Source: CAZGSG01 sp964528095 (lineage in GTDB: Bacteria; Bacteroidota; Bacteroidia; Chitinophagales; Chitinophagaceae). Taken from it: DNA of 12,331 bases. The translations under genes and the position numbers were made by a program. The first letter of the stretch is position 1, and each line of letters opens with the position of its first letter. The notes under the pieces are model-generated. The model was given only the letters and a program-made list of their open reading frames with translations, did not search any database and had not been told where the DNA came from. The stretch is from assembly GCA_964528095.1 (NCBI GenBank), contig CAZGSG010000170.1:1-12331 (forward strand). The letters run 5' to 3'. This document shows, piece after piece, positions 4,379 through 10,884 of the stretch.

Positions 4379-6593
4379 GAATAAACGGGAGCAATACCAG
4401 CTCCCTAAATTCGATCTGGAAAAACTACTGCAGCACATTCAGTCGGTCGTAGATCACGCACCTGGTGGTGTCGTGCAGCTCGTCATTGATCTGTTTTGCG
4501 GAGCTGGTGGTACCAGCGAAGGAATTGAACAGGCAACCTACTTCGATAAGAAAACATCGGTGATCATTGCCGGCATCAATCACGACAAGAAAGCCATATA
4601 CAGCCAGTCGGTAAATCACCCCTATGCTTATTACACGGACGAAGATATCCGATTTGCCAACCTGACGCCGATCACGGAGCTGGTGGAAATTCTTCGCAAG
4701 CTCTTCCCGCAATGCCCAATCATCATTTGGGCCAGTCTGGAATGTACAAATCATAGTAATGCAAAAGGCGGTCTTTCCCGTGACCCGGATAGCCGTACTC
4801 TTCCCTGGGATCTGTACCGGTACATTGAAACTATCAAGCCGGAAGGTGTCTGGATTGAAAATGTGAAAGAGTTCGCGGAGTGGGGGCCAATGATGCCGCG
4901 CACCGTGATCGTGAAAGGCAAAAACAAAAAAGCCCTCAAAAGTCCAATTCCTTTACACCTGGAGGCGGCATTTTACGCCGATAAGCTGGAAAAAGGTTAT
5001 ACCGCCTACTGCCCGCTCGATTGGGAGAAAGACAGCAAAAAGCGGAAAACCGGAAAGGTGGAACCGGAATGGGTGCCGATCAAAGATTTGAAGGGAACCT
5101 ACTACCTGCCGTGGAAAGATACAGTGGATGCCTACGGGTACCACAACCAGGAGCGCATACTGAACGCTGCGGATTATGGCGCTCCGACGAACAGAAGGCG
5201 GCTATTTTTGATCTTCATGCTCAAAGGCTGGCCGATTACCTTCCCGCATCCCACACACGCCAAATCGCCTAAAAAGGGGGATATGTTCGACCCAGGGCTC
5301 AAACCACACGTACCGGTAAAAACCTGTCTGGACTTCTCGGTAGAAGGCCGCAGCATCTTTGATGAGGGCCATGTAGAGAGTGAAAAGACGTGGGAGCGTG
5401 TATATGAAGGACTTGTAAAGTTTGTGGCCGGAGGAAAGAACGAATACATGGTGCAACGGAATGGTGGCAACCCACTGGCCCGCATTTATGCCGTGGACGA
5501 CCCGGCCCGGACTGTGACCACTACCGGAGGGAATCAAGAGCTGGTGCAAGCATTTTTGATCAAATACATGGGCAATAATGCCAAAACCGGCAGTAATCCC
5601 GGACTTTCAATCGACAACCCGGCCAACACGATCACCGTACAACCGCGCCTGGGCCTCATACAGCCTTATTTCCTGACCAAGTACAATTCCAGCCATAACA
5701 ATACCTCGGTGAACAAAGGCGCCAGTATTGACGAGCCAGCGCCCACTATAACGACTTTGGCGGGCATTGGCCTGGTAAAAGCTGATTTTCTGGACGTGAT
5801 TTACGGGAAGGGCACTCCGTCAGGAATAGACCAGCCATCACCGACCGTCCGTACGAAAGACGGGATGGCGCTGGTCAGCCCAAAATTCATCCTGAACTAT
5901 CAGGGCCAGAGCAATGCCAATTCGATAGATGAGGCGGCGCCCACCCTTATGACAAAGGAAAAACTGGCACTGATGGACGTGAAATACTTCCTGTACCGGG
6001 CCTATTCTGCCGGTGGCTACATGGGTGACGTTGAAAAACCGGAGGGATCCGTGACAACAAACCCGAAAACCGCTCTTATGCAGGTAGAAGGCTGGATAAT
6101 GGACACCCATTATGATCATATCGGCACTGATCTGAAAGACCCGGCCAATACGATCACTGCTAACCGCAAATGGTCATACCTGATGAATCCCTCATGGTTT
6201 GGCAGTATCTCTTCTACCGATGAACCGGCCGTAACCGTGATCGCCAGACAGGATAAGGCACCGCTGTATCTTCTCTCTGTGAATGAAAGCAAATTTTCAT
6301 TAGCTATACCGGTATTTGAAAATGACCCCGAAATCGTCATTAAGATCAAAGAGTTTATGGCCGTGTACAACATCTATGATATTAAGAAAAGAATGTTGTT
6401 GGTACCGGAGCTTTTAAAAATCCAATCCTTCCCATCCGACTATTACCTGGCTGGAAGCAAAACTGATCAAAAGAAATTCATCGGTAATGCTGTTCCTCCA
6501 CTTGTGGCTCGTGCGATCGCAGAATCTATGTACCTGCCGTTGGTCGAGCATATTTGCAAAATCCGAAACATCACCTTAAAACAAGCAGCGTGA
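4308..6593 (+). CDS. DNA cytosine-5 methyltransferase with repeat-rich recognition region
   Basis: 761 residues, a C5-MTase that transfers methyl from S-adenosylmethionine to cytosine in DNA. Motif I (SAM binding) is LVIDLFCGAGGT at 58-69. The catalytic loop (motif IV) is SLECTNHS with C146, replacing the usual PCQ by ECT. Motif VI is IENV at 183-186. Motif VIII is QERILNAADYGAPTNRRR at 281-298. Motif IX is near ELLKIQSFP (701-709), and motif X is GNAVPP at 726-731. Between VIII and IX, where the target-recognition domain sits, are eight units with a D-x-P-x-x-T-I/V-T core (395-646). Typical single-domain family members have 330-450 residues, so the extra length is mostly this region. The start at 4308 overlaps the upstream gene by 71 bases; no later in-frame ATG precedes motif I. 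As an unpaired phage enzyme with no nuclease visible, it probably protects phage DNA from restriction (inference). Confidence 0.95.
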   Translation: MGKAKSKKVKIDKTVKELARDAVKNKREQYQLPKFDLEKLLQHIQSVVDHAPGGVVQLVIDLFCGAGGTSEGIEQATYFDKKTSVIIAGINHDKKAIYSQSVNHPYAYYTDEDIRFANLTPITELVEILRKLFPQCPIIIWASLECTNHSNAKGGLSRDPDSRTLPWDLYRYIETIKPEGVWIENVKEFAEWGPMMPRTVIVKGKNKKALKSPIPLHLEAAFYADKLEKGYTAYCPLDWEKDSKKRKTGKVEPEWVPIKDLKGTYYLPWKDTVDAYGYHNQERILNAADYGAPTNRRRLFLIFMLKGWPITFPHPTHAKSPKKGDMFDPGLKPHVPVKTCLDFSVEGRSIFDEGHVESEKTWERVYEGLVKFVAGGKNEYMVQRNGGNPLARIYAVDDPARTVTTTGGNQELVQAFLIKYMGNNAKTGSNPGLSIDNPANTITVQPRLGLIQPYFLTKYNSSHNNTSVNKGASIDEPAPTITTLAGIGLVKADFLDVIYGKGTPSGIDQPSPTVRTKDGMALVSPKFILNYQGQSNANSIDEAAPTLMTKEKLALMDVKYFLYRAYSAGGYMGDVEKPEGSVTTNPKTALMQVEGWIMDTHYDHIGTDLKDPANTITANRKWSYLMNPSWFGSISSTDEPAVTVIARQDKAPLYLLSVNESKFSLAIPVFENDPEIVIKIKEFMAVYNIYDIKKRMLLVPELLKIQSFPSDYYLAGSKTDQKKFIGNAVPPLVARAIAESMYLPLVEHICKIRNITLKQAA
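5490..6245 (+). repeat. Eight imperfect in-frame repeats inside the methyltransferase
   Basis: The protein core recurs as VDDPARTVTT, IDNPANTITV, IDEPAPTITT, IDQPSPTVRT, IDEAAPTLMT, VEKPEGSVTT, LKDPANTITA and TDEPAVTVIA, at residues about 395, 435, 474, 507, 540, 575, 609 and 637, so spacing is 28 to 40 residues. Several units also carry a following LV or ALV and a FL-x-x-Y segment. DNA conservation is high in places (CCCGGCCAA-ACGATCAC occurs in units 2 and 7, differing at one base), suggesting duplication followed by divergence. In this family the region reads the target bases; the repeats may be stacked beta elements. Confidence 0.85.
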
Positions 6594-6805
6594 CGACTAA
6601 ACATTTCAGAGAAATATTTGAAGGAATTAAGGGTAAACCTGTTACTATCCTGCATGGCTATGTTTCAGATCATCGAGCCACCGGAATAATTATTACAGGA
6701 TTCAGTGATTTCGCCAGAGATATTTATCTCCATTATGAAAATGATGTAGGAGAGGGCTTAAAACCCTCAACAGTTCGATCTATCAAAAGCATTACTATAA
6801 CCTAA
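6590..6805 (+). CDS. Small beta-rich hypothetical protein, 71 aa
   Basis: The GTG at 6590 overlaps the methyltransferase stop as GTGA, which marks it as the coupled start; the frame is also open upstream to ATG 6554, but that would overlap the methyltransferase by 40 bases. The protein (VTTKHFREIFEGIKGKPVTILHG) continues with short strands (VTILHGYVSD, TGIIITGFSDF, DIYLHYEN, VRSIKSITIT), consistent with a small SH3-like or OB-like barrel. Proximity to the methyltransferase suggests a partner role, but this is only positional. Family not recognised. Confidence 0.75.
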   Translation: MTTKHFREIFEGIKGKPVTILHGYVSDHRATGIIITGFSDFARDIYLHYENDVGEGLKPSTVRSIKSITIT

Positions 6806-6817
6806 TAATTAATTCAA

Positions 6818-7288
6818 ATGGGATTATTTGAAATTTTCGGGGATATGTTCGACCCTTATAAGCAAAATGAGAGGCAGAAAGCACGTAAGGAATATTTTCA
6901 ACGTCATTCGGAATTGCTGAATGCACTTCGACAAGAACAGCAGCGCCGAGCTTACAGATCGGCAAACACTCGATATGGTAGCAATCCAACAGAATGGGTA
7001 GATACTATTCAACGTCGAAAGAAAATTGATTTTAATAAACTTCATTGGAAAACGCAGTACCGTTACAATGATGTAATCGTAGAGGATATGGTACACGTTA
7101 CCGGAGAGGATTTTCTATTTATCTCCGTTCCCGGAGTTTTTAAGATTCAAATACCCGGAAACTTCATTAAGTCCGAAATGAGGCCAAAGCTCACTATATA
7201 CAGTAGCAATTCCTCATTTCACGAGCAACTTGTTTGTGAATTACAAAATCAAAATCTTATCCCATTACCACTAGAAGAATTAGTATGA
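6818..7288 (+). CDS. Hypothetical protein with charged helical N-terminus, 156 aa
   Basis: Starts 13 bases after the previous stop in an A/T-rich context (AATTAATTCAA then ATG). Residues 12-48 form a long charged helix, possibly coiled coil (KQNERQKARKEYFQRH...LNALRQEQQRRAY). The remainder is beta-rich (YRYNDVIVEDMVHVTG, FLFISVPGVFKIQIPG, PKLTIYSSN) and ends in a helix with ELQNQNLIP. No catalytic residues or known domain recognised. Ends in an ATGA overlap with the next gene. Confidence 0.75.
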   Translation: MGLFEIFGDMFDPYKQNERQKARKEYFQRHSELLNALRQEQQRRAYRSANTRYGSNPTEWVDTIQRRKKIDFNKLHWKTQYRYNDVIVEDMVHVTGEDFLFISVPGVFKIQIPGNFIKSEMRPKLTIYSSNSSFHEQLVCELQNQNLIPLPLEELV

Positions 7289-7560
7289 AATACACCATCA
7301 TGGAATATAGGGCCGTGGAAGCAACGGCAGGTCTTTGGCGCATCGAAGTAAAGATCGAGTGGACTAAAAAGGCTTTTGGAATCTTCCCGGTAAGAAAGGA
7401 TAAATGGATTTCCTGCGGCAAAGATGGTGAGCCCAGGGTTTTGGTAAGCCTGTTAGATGCAGTGAGCCGCAAGAACAGGTTGCTATTGTGTGATTCCAAA
7501 CAGGAGGCAGAACATCAGATAAAAATATTTAACGCCACTAAAAAAGGAACCATTATATGA
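7285..7560 (+). CDS. Hypothetical protein, 91 aa
   Basis: Start in the ATGA overlap at 7285-7288. Beta-rich N-terminal half (MKYTIMEYRAVEATAG, LWRIEVKIEWTKK, FGIFPVRKDKWISC) followed by a helix (EPRVLVSLLDAVSRKN) and a C-terminal helix that opens with SKQEAEHQIKIF. This looks like a small single-domain phage protein. The only two cysteines (CGK, LLCDS) are not arranged as a metal site. No family recognised. Its own stop overlaps the next start as ATGA. Confidence 0.75.
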   Translation: MKYTIMEYRAVEATAGLWRIEVKIEWTKKAFGIFPVRKDKWISCGKDGEPRVLVSLLDAVSRKNRLLLCDSKQEAEHQIKIFNATKKGTII

Positions 7561-7961
7561 CCAAAGTTATTTGCAACAGCGTCGGCCAATGTGAATTATG
7601 CATTGAGTGTGGCGCGTCCATCATTCATGATCATGATTCGTGTGAACCTTGCCCTGTTCTCAAAGAAGCTAAATGCCTTCCAGCAATCAAATGCGGCCGC
7701 ACCAACATGAATAATGATATTGTATGGGAGGCGTGGACACCATCTACCTGGGAGAATGGAACTTACCAGCTCGGTGATCGCCTGAAGTGGTGGGGATATA
7801 ATGATCACTTTTGGTGGAATAATGTTATACAAGAAGAAGGTTGGGGCCGAATGAAGGACAGTAAAGGAAATATCTGGCAACTTGATCCACACCGCAACAT
7901 TGCAACTCTTATTCATTCAATAAATCAAACCGAAAATGGCAACAAAAAAGAAAGCCGCTAA
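7557..7961 (+). CDS. Cysteine- and tryptophan-rich protein, probable zinc ribbon
   Basis: Starts in an ATGA overlap. The N-terminal 46 residues hold C6, C12, C15, C18, C29, C32, C40 and C46, with pairs spaced as in zinc ribbons (CELCIEC, CEPCP) and H24/H26 between; this could bind one or two zinc ions. From about residue 55 the sequence changes to a tryptophan-rich part (VWEAWTPSTW, RLKWWGYNDHFWWNN, GWGRMKDSKGNIWQLD) that looks like a separate small beta domain. Such a Cys-rich plus W-rich combination is unusual and not a family I can name. The end overlaps the next gene by 26 bases. Confidence 0.75.
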   Translation: MTKVICNSVGQCELCIECGASIIHDHDSCEPCPVLKEAKCLPAIKCGRTNMNNDIVWEAWTPSTWENGTYQLGDRLKWWGYNDHFWWNNVIQEEGWGRMKDSKGNIWQLDPHRNIATLIHSINQTENGNKKESR

Positions 7962-8562
7962 GAAATCGGCACCGGCCGCAGCTCCGAGCAAACCTGCACA
8001 AAAGAAACAACCGCAGCGTATCACCATCCCGGAGGATATGACACCGGAAGAAGCCCGCGAGATCCTACGAACTGACAAAGACCTCCGAACCTATGTAAAA
8101 GAAGGTTTGGAAAATAAGGTTGACGTTCCCGCGGGAATGGATGCGCAGTCCGTAAAACAATTACTGGAAGTGCTTTCTGGAACTTCACCAGGTCATAAGA
8201 TCGAGCTTTCCTTTTCGCAGACACCGGAGCATACACTTACGATGGCGATTAATCCCAACAAGGTGAAAACGGCAGAGGAAAAGGCAACGGAACCGGGCCA
8301 TTTAACAGCATTGATGATGAGAGTTGAAGGCAATGCATCGAGAACACATTTACTCGTTCAGAATATTGCTGCATTCGTTGATAGCATGGACGGCGGTGGC
8401 ACTCAACGTGGCCTTGTTTCCAGAGACAATGAAGAAGCTGTGAATATGAAAAGTGAATCTGCTAACCTATTACATCGTTTATCGGTAGTAACAAGTGTTC
8501 AAAGCACGACACATGAGCTTTTGGAAAGTCTGGAAAGGAGATTCCTTGAAATGTTTAAATAA
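7936..8562 (+). CDS. Last gene of plus array, basic tail plus helical body, 208 aa
   Basis: Begins 26 bases inside the previous gene with an A-rich leader. Residues 1-29 are a lysine/alanine/proline-rich, probably disordered, basic stretch (MATKKKAAKKSAPAAAPSKP...) of the kind that binds nucleic acid or acts as a linker. Then comes a segment with MTPEEAREILRTDKDLRTYV and a short beta part (KIELSFSQTPEHTLTMAIN), and from about residue 120 a helical C-terminus (HLTALMMRVEGNASRTHLLV; VNMKSESANLLHRLSVV; HELLESLERRFLEMFK). Family unknown. It is followed 40 bases later by the intrinsic terminator, so it is the promoter-distal gene of this transcript. Confidence 0.8.
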   Translation: MATKKKAAKKSAPAAAPSKPAQKKQPQRITIPEDMTPEEAREILRTDKDLRTYVKEGLENKVDVPAGMDAQSVKQLLEVLSGTSPGHKIELSFSQTPEHTLTMAINPNKVKTAEEKATEPGHLTALMMRVEGNASRTHLLVQNIAAFVDSMDGGGTQRGLVSRDNEEAVNMKSESANLLHRLSVVTSVQSTTHELLESLERRFLEMFK

Positions 8563-8602
8563 CACTTATCGGGTGAGTTCAAACCGATATGGTTAACGGT
8601 GG

Positions 8603-8630
8603 CCCCTGCTAGAAATGGCAGGGGTTTTTT
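8603..8630 (+). terminator. Intrinsic terminator of the plus-strand array
   Basis: A seven-pair stem CCCCTGC (8603-8609) with GCAGGGG (8618-8624), an eight-base loop and a run of six T (8625-8630). It lies 40 bases after the stop of the last plus gene. A matching terminator for the opposite strand follows eight bases later. Confidence 0.9.
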
Positions 8631-8637
8631 ATTGCAT

Positions 8638-8662
8638 AAAAATAGGCGCCTTACGGGGCGCC
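8638..8662 (-). terminator. Intrinsic terminator of the minus-strand array
   Basis: Read on the minus strand: GGCGCC (8662-8657), loop CCGTAA, GGCGCC (8650-8645), then T, A and a run of five T (8642-8638). The stop codon TAA of the frame ending at 8651 lies in the loop, which supports that frame as the true end of the last minus gene. Confidence 0.82.
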
Positions 8663-9041
8663 CTGTGCGATTGCTTGCCTAGATGAAACATAGTTTCCGA
8701 TGAATGTCTTTCCATCGCGTATGCTGGAGACTTCGGTTATTATCGTACCTGGCGTATTGCCATCGCCCATATTCAGGGGGCGGCTGCGCCTGGGTTGTAA
8801 CGGTTTCAAACTGGCTGGCAGGGAGAACATACAATGCATTAACAACGGCTGGCGCGGTTGGAATGTCGATCGCGGGAACTTCTGCCACAACAGGTGCTAC
8901 GACCTGGTGAGCAACAGTACCTTTCACGAGTTCTACAACAGGCCCCTTGTTATGCACGTCCTTTTCTTTCGCAAAAGGCATCGCTCCAAAAGCAACGGCA
9001 ACTACCGTAGCTAAGAAGAAGATTTTGATTGCTTTAAACAT
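8651..9041 (-). CDS. Exported protein with a frame break at a C run
   Basis: Starts at ATG 9041. The N-terminus is a good signal peptide (MFKAIKIFFLATVVAVAFGA, with possible cleavage near A20), followed by a valine/proline/alanine-rich stretch (VVELVKGTVAHQVVAPVVAE) up to QAQPP. In the starting frame the protein runs 120 residues and stops at 8679, but its last third (GRWQYARYDNNRSL...) is unlike normal protein. The +1 frame from the five-C run (8776-8780) gives a convincing continuation, LNMGDGNTPGTIITEVSS then IRDGKTFIGNYVSSRQ, ending at TAA 8651-8653 inside the terminator. A read-through product would have about 129 residues. Either a base is wrong at the C run, or a +1 frameshift on CCC-C is used, or the gene is a recent mutant. 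A periplasmic or surface location is inferred from the signal; the function is unknown. Confidence 0.68.
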
Positions 9042-9100
9042 CTGACGTGATGATTATGGGGTGATGAATAAGCTAATATAATCAAAAAAGAGTATGAGCG

Positions 9101-9310
9101 TTAATTTTCGTCGGGTCGTAATTTGTCCACAGGCATTCCCGAACAATACGTCTCGATCTGCGAAGGTTCCCTATTCACAGTAATCACCATGCTGCCACCA
9201 AATAACTCTACAAATGATTTTGTACGCGGGAGAAGTGGTAATAGCCACGGAAGAATGGAAAACTTTGACCCCAGGTAAGGAACGGTGTTGATTTGTGTAC
9301 TAATGTGCAT
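9101..9310 (-). pseudogene. Truncated D12-class N6-adenine DNA methyltransferase (5' remnant)
   Basis: The first 55 of its 69 residues match the start of D12/Dam-type adenine methyltransferases: VPYLGSKFSILPWLLPLLP (residues 10-28, motif X region) and SFVELFGGSMVITVN (32-46, the FxGG SAM-binding motif I), then REPSQIETY, where the family continues with a Y-N-D segment. Here the match ends abruptly at CSGMPVDKLRPDEN and stops at 9101. The catalytic DPPY motif and most of a typical 250-290 residue enzyme are missing, and neither other frame downstream restores it, so a deletion is likelier than a point frameshift. It cannot be an active methyltransferase. The 1-base TAATG overlap with the upstream gene keeps it inside the array. 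Confidence 0.78.
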
Positions 9311-9651
9311 TAAAATAATTGTTGCGGCTTGCCTACTGGTAATTTCTTTTCCTCGACGGGAGGTTCTTTTTTAGCTTCCACCGGTGTGACCGTTTTAACC
9401 TTTAAAATATTTTTACTTAGCTCTGATTCAATCTGCGGTTGTGGCATCGTAAGGCATAACCGATATTTTGTGTTTGGCCTCCGGGTTGGACCAATCTCAT
9501 CAGTGTATTCATAAACGTACACATATTCCTTTGATGGTGTCCGGTCTTTTGGGATTACCTGGCGAAGCTCCAAGTTGAGTTCGTCAGTAACGGCCCACAA
9601 ATATTGCCATCGGTGTCCCTCAATGACCAGTTCGTTATCGACCTTCTTCAT
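9310..9651 (-). CDS. Small protein with disordered K/P/E-rich tail, 113 aa
   Basis: Start at 9651, overlapping the stop of the YkgJ-like gene by 17 bases. Residues 1-70 form a compact beta-rich region (ELVIEGHRWQYLWAVTDE, LELRQVIPK, EYVYVYEYTDEIG, YRLCLTMPQ). From about 82 onward the sequence is low-complexity and basic/proline-rich (KVKTVTPVEAKKEPPVEEKK), ending PQQLF. This is weakly similar to sliding-clamp-binding tails (QxxLF), but the first glutamine of the motif is a proline here, so the match is poor. No family recognised. Its stop and the next start form TAATG. Confidence 0.75.
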   Translation of the reverse strand: MKKVDNELVIEGHRWQYLWAVTDELNLELRQVIPKDRTPSKEYVYVYEYTDEIGPTRRPNTKYRLCLTMPQPQIESELSKNILKVKTVTPVEAKKEPPVEEKKLPVGKPQQLF

Positions 9652-9994
9652 TGATTAAATATTTTTTGTCAATACCACCATCTGTTATTAGTTCATTGCA
9701 AACTACTATTGTTTGCGAATAATATTCTTCCAGCGGCATTTCTCCACTATGGTACTTCTTCCAGGTTTTTTCAATACTACAAATATCCGGGCGATGATCA
9801 TATACCTTACAAGTATTATCGTCGGCCAGCATTTCACAGCGGCCACCTTCTGCATATCCATAAGGAAACGCTGCAATCTCCTGTACATAAGGATTGTTGT
9901 CAAAGGCACCCCGGCTGATCAGCGCACGGGCGGATTCTACAACCTGTCCGGCTCTCATGCAACACATACCACAATTTGTACACGGAAAACTCAT
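9635..9994 (-). CDS. YkgJ-family cysteine-cluster protein
   Basis: 119 residues with the hallmark front cluster C5, C8, C11, C12 (CTNCGMCC), then C53 (GGRCEML), C62 (DDNTCKVYDHRP), C72 (PDIC) and C99. This is the usual order of PF03692 (YkgJ/FliB-type) proteins: CxxCxxCC, then C...NTCxVYxxRPxxC. They are described as putative zinc- or iron-chelating proteins; one relative, FliB, methylates flagellin lysines. The substrate here is unknown, and no SAM motif is visible. It starts at an ATGA overlap (9991-9994) with the gene before it. The protein at 1484-1918 shares the same cysteine logic. Confidence 0.9.
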   Translation of the reverse strand: MSFPCTNCGMCCMRAGQVVESARALISRGAFDNNPYVQEIAAFPYGYAEGGRCEMLADDNTCKVYDHRPDICSIEKTWKKYHSGEMPLEEYYSQTIVVCNELITDGGIDKKYLINEEGR

Positions 9995-10194
9995 TGGAAA
10001 ATTTCGTTTATATCAAATCTTGCATTCGGCTCATACTGGATTACGTTCGCATGCTTTTTTATCATTGGAATAATACCAATAAAGCCGGCTTCAATTTCAT
10101 CCACCGGCATAGCTGGTACCGGCCGAAGGATTTCTGGAAGTATAGTAATAGCGATTCCTATTAATGCGTTTTTAAAAAGCTCTCGTCGGTTCAT
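9991..10194 (-). CDS. Small exported protein with Tat-like signal, 67 aa
   Basis: Starts in an ATGA overlap with the winged-helix gene. The N-terminus MNRRELFKNALIGIAI has a twin-arginine-like RR-x-L-F-K motif at residues 3-8, followed by a hydrophobic core (ALIGIAITIL) and a PVPA region near 26-29 that could be cleaved. The remaining 38 residues are short and mixed, with no recognisable domain (IEAGFIGIIPMIKK). Phage genomes often carry small RR-signal proteins of this sort, of unknown role. Export by Tat is inferred from the motif only; with such a short mature part it could also stay membrane-anchored. Confidence 0.7.
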   Translation of the reverse strand: MNRRELFKNALIGIAITILPEILRPVPAMPVDEIEAGFIGIIPMIKKHANVIQYEPNARFDINEIFQ

Positions 10195-10544
10195 TCAAAC
10201 AAAGTTTTTTGAACTGGTAAATTTCTGATCTTTTTGGTGAGGTTCACCCGCCATGTGTGTTCTGGCTTTCCCATTGGTCCATCTACGCACCTTTCTGTCT
10301 GCACCAGCTTATCATCCTTCGTCAAATTGGTAATAGCCCTGCGGATGCTAGTTAGTGGCGTTGTCGCCGCGATCGTGCCGTCCTTGATCATCATTTTGTG
10401 AACACGAGAAGGAGGAAAGGCGCCCCACTTCCGGGCGATGAAGAAGAGCAATACCTTTTCCTCCTGCTTAGTGGCCGCAGCTTCCGCCTTTGCCAGATCA
10501 CGGCCAGACAGATCGAGCGTGTTATGAAAACTAGGCTTCCTCAT
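10191..10544 (-). CDS. Winged helix-turn-helix DNA-binding protein
   Basis: 117 residues. The core at about 25-101 is typical of phage winged-helix proteins: helix 1 KQEEKVLLFFIARKWG, AFPPSRVHKMMI, a recognition helix around TPLTSIRRAITNLTKDDKL, and a wing (VQTERCVDGPMGKPEHTWRV). It should bind DNA; the related pattern (WGAFPPSRVH...TPLTSIRRAITNLTK...GKPEHTWR) is widespread in phages. The C-terminus ends QKTLFE, which fits the QxxLF sliding-clamp-binding pentapeptide (Q112, L115, F116). If real, it would link this factor to replicating DNA. It overlaps the stop of the PGDYG gene by 14 bases, so both are on one transcript. Regulatory targets are not visible. Confidence 0.85.
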   Translation of the reverse strand: MRKPSFHNTLDLSGRDLAKAEAAATKQEEKVLLFFIARKWGAFPPSRVHKMMIKDGTIAATTPLTSIRRAITNLTKDDKLVQTERCVDGPMGKPEHTWRVNLTKKIRNLPVQKTLFE

Positions 10545-10782
10545 ACGTCAGTGAAAAGATATCCGGTTTGCAGGGGTAAAATTCTCCCTTCACTCCTTTG
10601 ATCACAAAATCACCGGTGGTCGCTTGCATATCACCTTCGGAAGTTGGTATGATAAGATGATCGCTTTTACCGCCTGGCTTTGAAGCCTGTCCACCGGTAA
10701 ATTCAATAATTTCCTGCACATTGGCGCCATCATACTGGATAGCTTCAATAACAACTGGTTTTTTTCTGTACTTTTTTATCAT
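10531..10782 (-). CDS. PGDYG-domain phage protein
   Basis: 83 residues with the widespread phage signature at both ends: KKYRKKPVVIEAIQYDG at the start and TTGDFVIKGVKGEFYPCKP then DIFSLTYEE at the end, as in PGDYG-domain proteins (PF14083). The segment between is short, NVQEIIEFTGGQ then DHLIIPTSEGDMQA. The function is unknown; it is very common in tailed phages of many hosts. The start at 10782 lies 18 bases beyond the small membrane-peptide stop. It overlaps the winged-helix gene by 14 bases. Confidence 0.93.
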   Translation of the reverse strand: MIKKYRKKPVVIEAIQYDGANVQEIIEFTGGQASKPGGKSDHLIIPTSEGDMQATTGDFVIKGVKGEFYPCKPDIFSLTYEEA

Positions 10783-10800
10783 GTTTAAAATTTTACTTGT

Positions 10801-10884
10801 TTATAGAGTGAATATCATTACCAGTATCAGGAAGATCAAGGCAACAATTAATTTACTCCACCAGCTCCAATCGACTTCAGGCAT
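10801..10884 (-). CDS. 27-residue single-pass membrane peptide
   Basis: ATG 10884 overlaps the DUF1643 stop by eight bases and opens a 27-codon frame to TAA 10803-10801. The translation MPEVDWSWWSKLIVALI continues FLILVMIFTL: an aromatic-rich amphipathic start, then a hydrophobic span at about residues 11-27. It sits exactly between two coding genes with no gap on the upstream side, the pattern of a real small gene. Peptides like this in phage arrays sometimes act in lysis, exclusion or stabilisation of a membrane partner, but this one has no known homologue that I recognise. Confidence 0.62.
   Translation of the reverse strand: MPEVDWSWWSKLIVALIFLILVMIFTL

Noticed and set aside
9490..9510. 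A CTGATGAG on the minus strand, a possible second hammerhead core
   Set aside because: It is inside a coding frame, and there is no GAAA plus stem III and cleavage triplet in the needed order. The same holds for similar boxes near 2560 (minus) and 6180 (plus).
9713..10228. A 171-codon open frame on the plus strand opposite the YkgJ-like and neighbouring genes
   Set aside because: It runs antisense across four coupled minus-strand genes with clear family or overlap support, and its composition looks like a reverse-complement shadow.
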